A stretch of 12,095 nucleotides of DNA, taken from DASRTE01 sp050743145 (GTDB lineage Bacteria > Actinomycetota > Actinomycetes > Jiangellales > Jiangellaceae). Shown here piece after piece: positions 6,113-12,095 of this stretch. The position numbers and the translations under genes were made by a program. The stretch lies in the NCBI GenBank assembly GCA_050743145.1, contig JBOGDU010000121.1, forward strand, positions 1 through 12,095. The letters are read 5' to 3'. How positions within the stretch are numbered: position 1 is the first letter of the stretch; every line of letters begins with the position of its first letter. Under the pieces are notes generated by a model. It did not search any database. It saw only the letters and a program-made list of their open reading frames with translations, and was not told where the DNA came from.

Positions 6113-7654
6113 GTGGACCGGACGATTCTCGAGCGCAGCTCCGGTGCCGGCGAGGCCGTCTTCCTCTTCGGATCGGTTGCCGTAGAGCGCGGAGGTGTGA
6201 CCCGCGCGGTCTTGTCGCGGATGCGAATGCTGGCCGAGCGGGGCGTCAAGGTGCGGTTGCTGCTCTCGGCACATCGGCTCCGCGAGGATGTGGAAGAGGC
6301 TCAACTGCGGCGGATCTGGCACCTGCCACGCTCGGTCGAGTTCCGGTACTTCTGGCGCGAGGCGGCGCCGGGTGGGCAGGCTGGTGCTCCGGCACCTGGC
6401 GCCGCGGCGACTCACGAACCTGATCTGACCGCATTTCAGGCGATCTGGGGGCTCGGCACAGTCGTCCGCTTCTACCGGGACGGGCTGCTGGTCAAGAACA
6501 AGTTCTACGCTCCCGACGGCGTCCTCCATCGCATCGAGCACGTCGACGCGTCACGCCGTGCGACGTCGCGCGAGTACTTCGACATCCATGGGCGGCTGGT
6601 CCACGTCGACCAGGTGAACCCGGCGACGAACAAGCCCACCCTGCGGCGGTTCTTCGACCGTACGGGTCGTTGTTGGCTGACCGTCTGGCTGACGGCCGCG
6701 ACGACCGATGGCGCGGCGGTGGTCCATGGCGACACACCGGTGGCCTACGAGGAGTTCGGTGAGCTGTTCGCACGGTGGGCCGACGAGGTCCTGGCCGACT
6801 CCCGTACGCCGGTGATCTTCTCCGACTCGCGGGTATGGGACCGGGCTGCATTGTCCGTCCGGCACCCAGGTGCGCATCGCGTCGCCGTGCTGCACAACTG
6901 TCACACCGTGAAGCCGTACCGATCGGTCGACGCGACGAGGCCGACCTGGCGCGTGTTCGCGGAGAACATCGACGCGTTCGACACCGTGGTCGTGCCGACA
7001 CATGCCCAGCGGGACCACCTCGCGGAACGCTACGGCGCGTCCAACCTGGTCGTGATCAACCATCCCAGCCACCCGATCCCCACCAAGGTCGCCATGCGAC
7101 GACCCGGTCGACTCGTCACGGTGGCCCGGCTCGAGTACCAGAAACGTCTCGACCACGCCATCCGCGCCTTCGCCATCGCTGCCGAGAAGGTCCCGGAGGC
7201 CTACTTCGACATCTACGGTTCGGGCTCCAAGTCCGCAGTGCTGCAGGCGCTTGTGATCGAGCTGGGCCTGTCCGACCGTGTCGCGTTCAAGGGATTCACC
7301 GACAACGCGGTCGAGGAGTTCGCGAGCTCGCAGGCCACCGTGCTGAGCTCGTGGTACGAGGGTTTCCCGCTCGTGCTGACCGAGGCCATGGGTGCCGGGA
7401 CGCCGTTCGTGGCGTACGACGTCAACTACGGACCGGCCGAGGTCATCCGCGACGGTGTCGACGGCGTGCTGGTCCCGTCCGGCGACATCGAGGCGATGGG
7501 CGCGGCACTGACAAAGGTTCTCGGTGACGTCGACTACGCGCGAGCCCTCGGCGAGCGCGCCAGGCAGGTCGGCGCCCGCTTCTCCGAGCAGCGGTGGTCC
7601 GAGGAGTGGGCCTCGGTGTACTTTGCGCAACTCACCGGCGATGTGCGGGTTTAG
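6113..7654 (+). CDS. TagE-like GT-B glycosyltransferase (poly(glycerol-phosphate) glucosyltransferase family)
   Basis: This 513-residue retaining GT-B enzyme is of the GT4 type. It opens with EAVFLFGSVAVERGGVTRAVLSR, matching the place of the GGLT loop in TagE-type enzymes. The middle part, about 70-250, has RYFWREAAPG at 78-87, REYFDIHGRL, and RRFFDRTGRCWLTVWL starting at 178, the acceptor-side insertion typical of TagE/GtfA-like proteins. The C-terminal Rossmann domain, about 265-510, has VTVARLEYQKRLDHAIRAF, DIYGSGS, VAFKGF, and the catalytic E-x7-E in EGFPLVLTE (E416 and E424). It most likely transfers a hexose from a nucleotide sugar to a polyol-phosphate chain in the cytoplasm; donor and acceptor are unknown. 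I chose the GTG at 6113 because AAGGGA lies 6 nt upstream; ATG at 6077 is in frame without such a site and is the alternative. The next gene overlaps its end by 14 bp. Confidence 0.88.
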   Translation: MDRTILERSSGAGEAVFLFGSVAVERGGVTRAVLSRMRMLAERGVKVRLLLSAHRLREDVEEAQLRRIWHLPRSVEFRYFWREAAPGGQAGAPAPGAAATHEPDLTAFQAIWGLGTVVRFYRDGLLVKNKFYAPDGVLHRIEHVDASRRATSREYFDIHGRLVHVDQVNPATNKPTLRRFFDRTGRCWLTVWLTAATTDGAAVVHGDTPVAYEEFGELFARWADEVLADSRTPVIFSDSRVWDRAALSVRHPGAHRVAVLHNCHTVKPYRSVDATRPTWRVFAENIDAFDTVVVPTHAQRDHLAERYGASNLVVINHPSHPIPTKVAMRRPGRLVTVARLEYQKRLDHAIRAFAIAAEKVPEAYFDIYGSGSKSAVLQALVIELGLSDRVAFKGFTDNAVEEFASSQATVLSSWYEGFPLVLTEAMGAGTPFVAYDVNYGPAEVIRDGVDGVLVPSGDIEAMGAALTKVLGDVDYARALGERARQVGARFSEQRWSEEWASVYFAQLTGDVRV

Positions 7655-8651
7655 AACGAGTCGGCTGCGGGCGCTGCCGCGGGCCACGCGCTTCCTGCTG
7701 GGCCGGATGGCCGGTCCTCGGTCACGGCGGACGCGGCGCGCCGCCGAATTGCTGCTCATGCGGGCCCCCGCGCTGGTCGGGCGGGCGGAGAGTGGAGGTG
7801 TCTATTTCGTCGTCAGCACGATCCTGCGTCGCGACGATCCGCGGACCGAGGCCATCCTCGCGTGCGCCCGGGCCTTCGCCGACGCTGCCGTGCCCGTGCA
7901 TGTGCTCGTGCTGGAGTTCGCGCGTGACGCCGACCACGAGGTGGCCCAGCTCATGCGGGGCGCATCACTGCCCCGGTCAGCAACCGTGAGGTACTTCTGG
8001 CGCCACGCGGCACCCAGCGGCGACGGAGGATTCGCGACTGCGGCGTTGAGGGACCTCCCGGTGACCGCGAGAGGTGTGCTCACCCCCGGTCACCCGGAGC
8101 GGACGTCGTACTTCGTGGACGGACTACCGGTCGCCACGGTGACCCAACTGCAGCACGGCCTCGAGGTCGAGCATCTCGGGCCCGACGCAGCACCGATACG
8201 TCGTGACGACTACGACGAACGCCGGCGCCTGGTGCGGATGCTCGACCTTCGTCCGGACACGGGCCAGGCTGCAATGCGCCGCTATCTCGATGCCGACGGC
8301 ACGTGTTGGCTCTCAGCCTGGGTGAACCCTTCGTCTGGTCGCTCCGGTCCTGTCCAGGTCTACTCGCCGACTCCGATGGAGTTCGCCGGCTACCGCGACG
8401 TCTGGGCGCGATGGGTGACGAGGGAGCTGCACAGGTCAGCCTCAGCGCTGGTGATCTCCGACGATGCCGTCAGCGGTCGCGTCGTGGCCAGGAGCCGTCA
8501 CCCGGCGGCGCACAAGGTGGCTGTCGGGCCCGAACCCCGACCGGTTCATTCCGCGGAGCTGCTGGCGTTCTACCAGCACGTGATCACACCCGCGTGGCGT
8601 CCCCGCCGGTCGGGAGTGTCGTCACCACCCGCTCCGCTGCACCATCCCTGA
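7641..8651 (+). CDS. TagE N-domain paralogue lacking the catalytic GT-B half
   Basis: This 336-residue protein is collinear with the N-terminal half of the preceding glycosyltransferase. Paired segments are LPRSATVRYFWRHAAPSG (about 109-126) against LPRSVEFRYFWREAAPGG; FVDGLPV against YRDGLLV; MRRYLDADGTCWLSAWV (from 212) against LRRFFDRTGRCWLTVWL; and SALVISDD...RHPAAHKVAV (to 295) against TPVIFSDS...RHPGAHRVAV. After residue 295 the similarity stops; 41 unrelated residues follow, and there is no E-x7-E or nucleotide-sugar site. The GGVTRAVL loop is replaced by DDPRTEAIL. Residues 1-50 are very basic and could touch the membrane. The ATG at 7641 overlaps the upstream gene by 14 bp, implying coupled translation. 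Third-position GC stays high to the end, so it reads as a maintained gene. It may be a non-catalytic partner of the enzyme before it, or a decayed duplicate. Confidence 0.75.
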   Translation: MCGFRTSRLRALPRATRFLLGRMAGPRSRRTRRAAELLLMRAPALVGRAESGGVYFVVSTILRRDDPRTEAILACARAFADAAVPVHVLVLEFARDADHEVAQLMRGASLPRSATVRYFWRHAAPSGDGGFATAALRDLPVTARGVLTPGHPERTSYFVDGLPVATVTQLQHGLEVEHLGPDAAPIRRDDYDERRRLVRMLDLRPDTGQAAMRRYLDADGTCWLSAWVNPSSGRSGPVQVYSPTPMEFAGYRDVWARWVTRELHRSASALVISDDAVSGRVVARSRHPAAHKVAVGPEPRPVHSAELLAFYQHVITPAWRPRRSGVSSPPAPLHHP

Positions 8652-8692
8652 CGTCCCACCGTCGCCGGATCCTGCTGTACACCGGCTTCGCC

Positions 8693-8719
8693 GTGACACG
8701 GCCATCGCTGGACTATGTT
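8693..8719 (+). promoter_or_regulatory. Candidate promoter for the second methyltransferase gene
   Basis: GTGACA (8693-8698) matches five of six bases of TTGACA, and TATGTT (8714-8719) fits TANNNT. The 15-bp spacer is shorter than the usual 16-18. The ATG it would serve is at 8767, with a good ribosome binding site inside the leader. It lies in the 115-bp gap after the TagE-like paralogue. Confidence 0.35.
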
Positions 8720-8766
8720 CAGGCTCACGTACCGCACACCGCCGGTGGTCACGTCGAGGAGACGCC

Positions 8767-9492
8767 ATGCATCCGTCGGCCTACGCCGAGATGAATCGAT
8801 GCGTCGAGACGTACCTGCCCAGGGATCGGCGATACGAGGTCGTCGACTTCGGATCGCGATGCTCACCTCGGCAGACAGTGACGCATCGTGATCTGTTCCG
8901 GCAACACACGTGCACGGTCACGGGTGTCGACATCAAGCCGGGACGCAATGTCGACCTGGTGATGAAGAAGCCCTACCAGATACCTCTGCGGCGCCATAGC
9001 GCCGACGTCGTCATGTCTGGGCAGACATTCGAACACATACCGTTCTTCTGGGTGTCCATCCTCGAACTCGCTCGAATTCTTCGGCCTGGCGGCTACCTGT
9101 TCATCACCGTGCCATCCCGTGGACACGTCCACGACGTCAATGACTGCTGGCGCTTCTACCCCGACGGCATGCGCGCGTTGGCCGCATTCAGCGGCCTCGA
9201 GGTGGTCGAGGCGCGGACCGACTTCCCGCCCAAGCTGGCGGGCGGCCGGAGACATGACTACGGAAGGATCGACACCACGACGAGCTACTGGGGAGACACC
9301 GTCGGGGTCTTCCGGAAGCGTGTCGGCCGCCAGCCGCTGCCCTCCTGGGTCACCCGGAGCGTTCTGCGATGGTGGACCAACCGCCTGGGCGACCTCGGAC
9401 CGGTCGGGAGCCCGAAACAGCCTGCAACGGCATCTACAGGTCGCTCGTTCCGCGGGGCGCGAGCGCGGCTGCCATGGCCGGGAGGTCGTTGA
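8767..9492 (+). CDS. Class I SAM-dependent methyltransferase (Methyltransf_11-like)
   Basis: This 241-residue protein has a methyltransferase core. A motif-I-like VVDFGSRCSPRQ occurs near residues 25-36, an acidic strand end VTGVDIKPGRNVDLVM follows, then ADVVMSGQTFEHIPFFW with the usual post-II/III region, and LRPGGYLFITVPSRG. The motif-I glycine pattern is reduced (FGSRCSP instead of GxGxG), as in several glycan-associated methyltransferases, so activity is likely but not certain. The C-terminal 50 residues are basic and low in conserved features. The ATG is preceded by GAGGAG at 6-nt spacing. Base composition across about 8880-9080 is slightly less GC-rich than its neighbours, which may hint at separate acquisition. 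The last 59 bp overlap the 3' end of the convergent phosphodiesterase gene. The substrate is unknown; a sugar or chain-end group of the envelope polymer is my inference from context. Confidence 0.85.
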   Translation: MHPSAYAEMNRCVETYLPRDRRYEVVDFGSRCSPRQTVTHRDLFRQHTCTVTGVDIKPGRNVDLVMKKPYQIPLRRHSADVVMSGQTFEHIPFFWVSILELARILRPGGYLFITVPSRGHVHDVNDCWRFYPDGMRALAAFSGLEVVEARTDFPPKLAGGRRHDYGRIDTTTSYWGDTVGVFRKRVGRQPLPSWVTRSVLRWWTNRLGDLGPVGSPKQPATASTGRSFRGARARLPWPGGR

Positions 9493-10213
9493 CGCACAGC
9501 GCGTCGACGCCGGCATCGAGAAGCGCCTCGACCTGGGCGGCGTCCGGACACCAGGCGAGCACCTCGAGGCCGGCTGCGTGCGCGACCTCGACGACCCGTG
9601 TCACGCCGGGATGCTGGGTCTCCGGCTCGATCTCGTTGGGTTCCAACGACCCCACGTGCACCGAGAGCACCTCGACTCCCGCTCCGGCGGCCGCGGCCAC
9701 CGCGATGCCCACCGGGAACCACAGCCAGGTGATGAGGCCCCGCGGCACCGCCGGGGCACCGCGTGCGAGGACGTCGAGCGCTGCCGGGTCGAAGGACGTG
9801 ACCAGCAACGGACGGCGCGCCCCGGCCTGCGCGGACAGCGGCGCGAGCAGAGCCGCAGTGGTCCGTTCCGGCTGGCGCAGCGCATCCTCGAGCGCCGACT
9901 TCAGGTCGATGTTCACACCGATGCCGACGGGCAGCCGGTCGAGAACATCCTCCAACGCCGGCATACCGGCCGTGATCGCGGCGTCGGCCGTGGCCGCCGC
10001 CACCGGTGTGCCGTCGGGAAGCGCCGGCTGGTGCCCGATGACGAGCTTGTCGTCGGCCGTTCGGCGGACGTCGAACTCGACCCAGGAAGCGATCTGTGCG
10101 GCGGCGAGCAGCGAGTTCACGCTGTTCTCGTGGTGTCCCCCGACGACGCCTCGGCCCATCCCGCGGTGGCCGACGACGACGGCGGGTGGGGCGTCGAAGA
10201 TCCGTGATCTCAT
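9434..10213 (-). CDS. Cytoplasmic glycerophosphodiester phosphodiesterase (GDPD family)
   Basis: This 259-residue TIM-barrel enzyme of the GDPD family is expected to hydrolyse glycerophosphodiesters to glycerol 3-phosphate and an alcohol. Catalytic and metal-binding residues are visible in order: HRG at 16-18, HENS at 28-31, VEFDVRRTADDKLVIGHQP at 45-63 (E46, D48, H61), and NIDLKSA where the family has its E.K segment. The length is typical of the bacterial family. There is no signal peptide or transmembrane segment, so it should act in the cytoplasm rather than on wall polymer directly. I chose the ATG at 10211-10213, 9 nt after a GGAGG; the ATG at 10220-10222 touches that site and is too close. 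It is divergent from the CDP-alcohol phosphatidyltransferase gene across 110 bp and could recycle glycerol phosphate for the pathway, which is inference. Confidence 0.9.
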   Translation of the reverse strand: MRSRIFDAPPAVVVGHRGMGRGVVGGHHENSVNSLLAAAQIASWVEFDVRRTADDKLVIGHQPALPDGTPVAAATADAAITAGMPALEDVLDRLPVGIGVNIDLKSALEDALRQPERTTAALLAPLSAQAGARRPLLVTSFDPAALDVLARGAPAVPRGLITWLWFPVGIAVAAAAGAGVEVLSVHVGSLEPNEIEPETQHPGVTRVVEVAHAAGLEVLAWCPDAAQVEALLDAGVDALCVNDLPAMAAALAPRGTSDL

Positions 10214-10239
10214 CTGGACCATCCTCCGGCGTTGACCGC

Positions 10240-10284
10240 CCCGAACATAGGGGCAACGTATTCGGGAACCCTGTCGACTAGCGT
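10240..10284. promoter_or_regulatory. Divergent promoter region between the phosphodiesterase and phosphatidyltransferase genes
   Basis: TAGCGT at 10279-10284 is a plausible plus-strand -10 element for the gene starting at 10324. TATGTT on the minus strand (10244-10249) is a plausible -10 element for the phosphodiesterase gene. An imperfect dyad, CCCGAA (10240-10245) with TTCGGG (10261-10266), overlaps the minus-strand element and could be an operator. No convincing -35 boxes were found for either direction. Confidence 0.33.
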
Positions 10285-10323
10285 TGTCCGCCGTCCGCGG
10301 CGCCATCGACTCCGGAGGCCCTC

Positions 10324-12075
10324 ATGAGTACGGCGACGTCATCGGTCGTCGTACTGGGCCTGGACGACTCGCCGATCGAACGCCCCAGCCCGTCCCGTCC
10401 TCCTCTCGTCGGGCGGCTCGAGCAGCAGCTGCTGGCATTCGCTCGCGTGCTGGTGCCGGTGGCTGATACCGCGTCGGGGTGGTCGCGGGTCGCGGACGTC
10501 GTCGCCGGCGCAGTGGGTCCGGTCGGTGTCGTCGATGCCACGTACGTCGGGCACGCGTCACCACTCGGCGACACCATTGCCGACAACCGATGGGGCTCGG
10601 CGGTGTTGGTTGACGACGGCGGTGTCCGCGGTGTGCTCAGGGTCGGCCCGGCGGATCTTGCCGCCGCTCATGCGGCGGCACAGGCCCTGAGCTCCGACGG
10701 TGCAACCGTCCGTACCGCGGTGCTGGCCGATCGGCTCGCCGCCGCCGGCGTCGAGCTGAGACCAGTGGGCCCCGGACCCTATGTGGTCGGGTTCGCCGAG
10801 GAGCCGGACCGCGCGCGCGCCCTGTTGGAGCAGGCCGTCGGCGCCGACGAACACCGGCTGAGGATGGCGGCCTCGGCGCGGTCCGACGACGGGTTCTACT
10901 CGACGTTCGTCCTCCGGCGCCTGTCTCGCCACCTGACCGCGGGGGCACTGCGGCTCGGGCTCCGTCCGGACACGGTCACGGTGCTGTCGCTGCTGATCGG
11001 GTTGGCCGCGGCGGTGTGCTTCGGCATCGGCGAGCGGTGGGCGCTCGTCGCCGGGGCCGTCCTGCTCCAGGTGTCGCTGGTCGTCGACTGTGTGGACGGA
11101 GAGGTGGCCCGCTACACGCGCCGGTACTCGGCGTTCGGTGCCTGGCTCGACGGCGTCTCCGACCGCGTCAAGGAGTTCGCCGTGTACGCCGGGCTCGCCG
11201 GCGGCGCCGCACGATCCGGCGCAAATCTCTGGCTGCTCGCCGGTGTGACGATGGCGTTGCTCGTCGTCCGTCATCACGTCGACTTCGGCTTCGCGATCCG
11301 CCAGCAGGCGCGAACGGTCGCCGGGAGGCCCAGCGGAGATCGACTTGGCCCGCGCGGCGGGGCGCTACCCCGGTTGGGACAGGGTGCAGCCGCGTTGTCC
11401 GAGCGGACCGACGATTCCCCCGTCGCCAGGTGGGCCAAGCGTGTGGTCATCATGCCGATCGGCGAGCGTTGGCTGGTCATCTCGATCGCGGCACTCTGGG
11501 GCCCGCGGACCGTGTTCGTCGCCTTGCTGGCCACGGGCACGGTCGCAGCGCTCTACACGACGATCGGACGCGTGATGCGCAGCGTCGCCGAGAACGTCGC
11601 CGTCCGCGGTGCCGAGCTCCGCGACCTCGCGCTCCTGACCGAGGTCCCGGTCGGCGTTCCCGCCGAGCCGCCCCCCGGGTGGCTCGGGCACCGGCTGGGC
11701 TGGCTCGCCCCCGCCCTGTCCCGCGCCGGGGAGTTCGGCGTCGTGCTCGCTGTCGCCGCTGCCGTGGACGGTGCCGGTCCGGCCGCCGCCTTCGCCGTGC
11801 TGGCCGCGGTCGGGCTGCACCTGTACGACCTCGTCTACAGGTTGCGGCACCTTCGGCGGCCGCCTGCGCGCTGGGCGTCCATGACCGTCCTCGGCGCCGT
11901 CGTCCGTCCGGCCGTCCTCATGGTCGCCGGGGCCGTCGGACCGACGGCCTTCTCCACCGCATGCGCTGCAATGGCCGCGCTCCTCGTCACGGTGTCCGGC
12001 GTGGACGGGAGGGCGGCGTGGACCGACGGCCCGCTCGTTGCAGGGCGACCGACGATCGGGCAGGCGACGCAGTGA
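10324..12075 (+). CDS. CDP-alcohol phosphatidyltransferase fusion protein (degenerate NTase-like N-terminus, DUF5941-like C-terminus)
   Basis: This 583-residue protein has three parts. Residues 1 to about 190 are soluble and loosely resemble a nucleotidyltransferase fold, without a GxGxR loop or NGD site, so they are probably non-catalytic. After a DGFYSTFVLRRLSRHL linker, also seen in IPCT/DIPPS-type fusions, comes the integral-membrane CDP-alcohol phosphatidyltransferase domain. Its signature D-x2-DG-x2-AR-x8-G-x3-D-x3-D is complete: D255, D258, G259, A262, R263, G272, D276 and D280. The last third holds further hydrophobic stretches near 375-415, 465-505 and 520-555, in the position of the actinobacterial DUF5941 region; that domain name is from memory. 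It should transfer an alcohol phosphate from a CDP-alcohol to a lipid or polyol acceptor in the membrane. The ATG has a GGAGG 5 nt upstream. The stop overlaps the next start as GTGA, indicating an operon. Confidence 0.88.
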   Translation: MSTATSSVVVLGLDDSPIERPSPSRPPLVGRLEQQLLAFARVLVPVADTASGWSRVADVVAGAVGPVGVVDATYVGHASPLGDTIADNRWGSAVLVDDGGVRGVLRVGPADLAAAHAAAQALSSDGATVRTAVLADRLAAAGVELRPVGPGPYVVGFAEEPDRARALLEQAVGADEHRLRMAASARSDDGFYSTFVLRRLSRHLTAGALRLGLRPDTVTVLSLLIGLAAAVCFGIGERWALVAGAVLLQVSLVVDCVDGEVARYTRRYSAFGAWLDGVSDRVKEFAVYAGLAGGAARSGANLWLLAGVTMALLVVRHHVDFGFAIRQQARTVAGRPSGDRLGPRGGALPRLGQGAAALSERTDDSPVARWAKRVVIMPIGERWLVISIAALWGPRTVFVALLATGTVAALYTTIGRVMRSVAENVAVRGAELRDLALLTEVPVGVPAEPPPGWLGHRLGWLAPALSRAGEFGVVLAVAAAVDGAGPAAAFAVLAAVGLHLYDLVYRLRHLRRPPARWASMTVLGAVVRPAVLMVAGAVGPTAFSTACAAMAALLVTVSGVDGRAAWTDGPLVAGRPTIGQATQ

Positions 12076-12095
12076 CGCGCCCCAGCCTGGACGAG
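12072..12095 (+). CDS. Start of a further gene, cut by window edge
   Basis: A GTG start at 12072-12074 overlaps the TGA of the preceding gene in the GTGA arrangement usual for coupled actinobacterial genes. Only eight codons are visible, reading VTRPSLDE, with no stop. A teichoic-acid-type ABC export permease would fit here by gene order, but eight residues cannot show it. No strong ribosome binding site is seen, as expected if translation is coupled. Confidence 0.45.

Noticed and set aside
8303..8794. A 163-codon plus-strand frame between the TagE-like paralogue and the second methyltransferase
   Set aside because: Its first two thirds overlap the paralogue in another frame and read as low-complexity shadow sequence, and its end overlaps the methyltransferase start. 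Only the LLYTG segment was notable, and it is reported separately.
8880..9080. Slightly lower GC in the second methyltransferase as a mobile-element or island boundary
   Set aside because: The shift is mild by eye, and no transposase, integrase, tRNA or direct repeats flank it. It is noted only as a weak hint in the gene entry.

Overview
The window looks like chromosomal DNA from a high-GC actinobacterium. GC is strongly favoured at third codon positions, GTG starts are frequent, and two proteins belong to families I know mainly from Actinobacteria: a TIGR03089-type short AMP-binding-like protein and a CDP-alcohol phosphatidyltransferase with extra N- and C-terminal parts. I cannot name the genus from sequence alone. 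There are no tRNAs, rRNAs, insertion sequences or CRISPR arrays. Genes cover almost everything, and no gap between genes exceeds about 200 bp.

Layout. (1) On the minus strand at the left edge is the N-terminal part of an acetoacetate-CoA ligase (1-287, running off the window), preceded by a TIGR03089 family gene (382-1116). (2) Divergent from it is an NDP-sugar pyrophosphorylase with a left-handed beta-helix tail (1269-2288). The divergent region carries a perfect 19-bp inverted repeat. (3) Stop-to-stop with it is a minus-strand LicC-like (COG1213) nucleotidyltransferase (2289-3026). (4) Divergent again is a 600-residue membrane-anchored CDP-glycerol:polyol-phosphate glycerophosphotransferase-like protein (3220-5022). 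(5) A TylF/MycF-type O-methyltransferase lies on the minus strand (5045-5920). (6) A plus-strand group holds a TagE-like glycosyltransferase (6113-7654), an overlapping shorter paralogue lacking the catalytic half (7641-8651), and a second SAM methyltransferase (8767-9492). (7) A cytoplasmic glycerophosphodiester phosphodiesterase follows on the minus strand (9434-10213). (8) A CDP-alcohol phosphatidyltransferase fusion (10324-12075) overlaps the start of another gene at the right edge.

Taken together, genes 3-11 look like a cell-envelope locus for a phosphodiester-linked, teichoic-acid-like glycopolymer. Two nucleotidyltransferases would activate a sugar and a polyol or similar alcohol. The CDP-alcohol phosphatidyltransferase and the glycerophosphotransferase-like protein would move alcohol-phosphate units. 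The TagE-like protein would add sugars to the chain, methyltransferases would cap or decorate sugars, and the phosphodiesterase could recycle glycerophosphodiesters. This pathway is inferred from family membership and gene order; no substrate can be read from the sequence.

The most unusual item is the TagE-like pair. The second member keeps the N-terminal, acceptor-side architecture of the first but has no C-terminal nucleotide-sugar-binding domain, so it may be a non-catalytic partner or a decaying duplicate.
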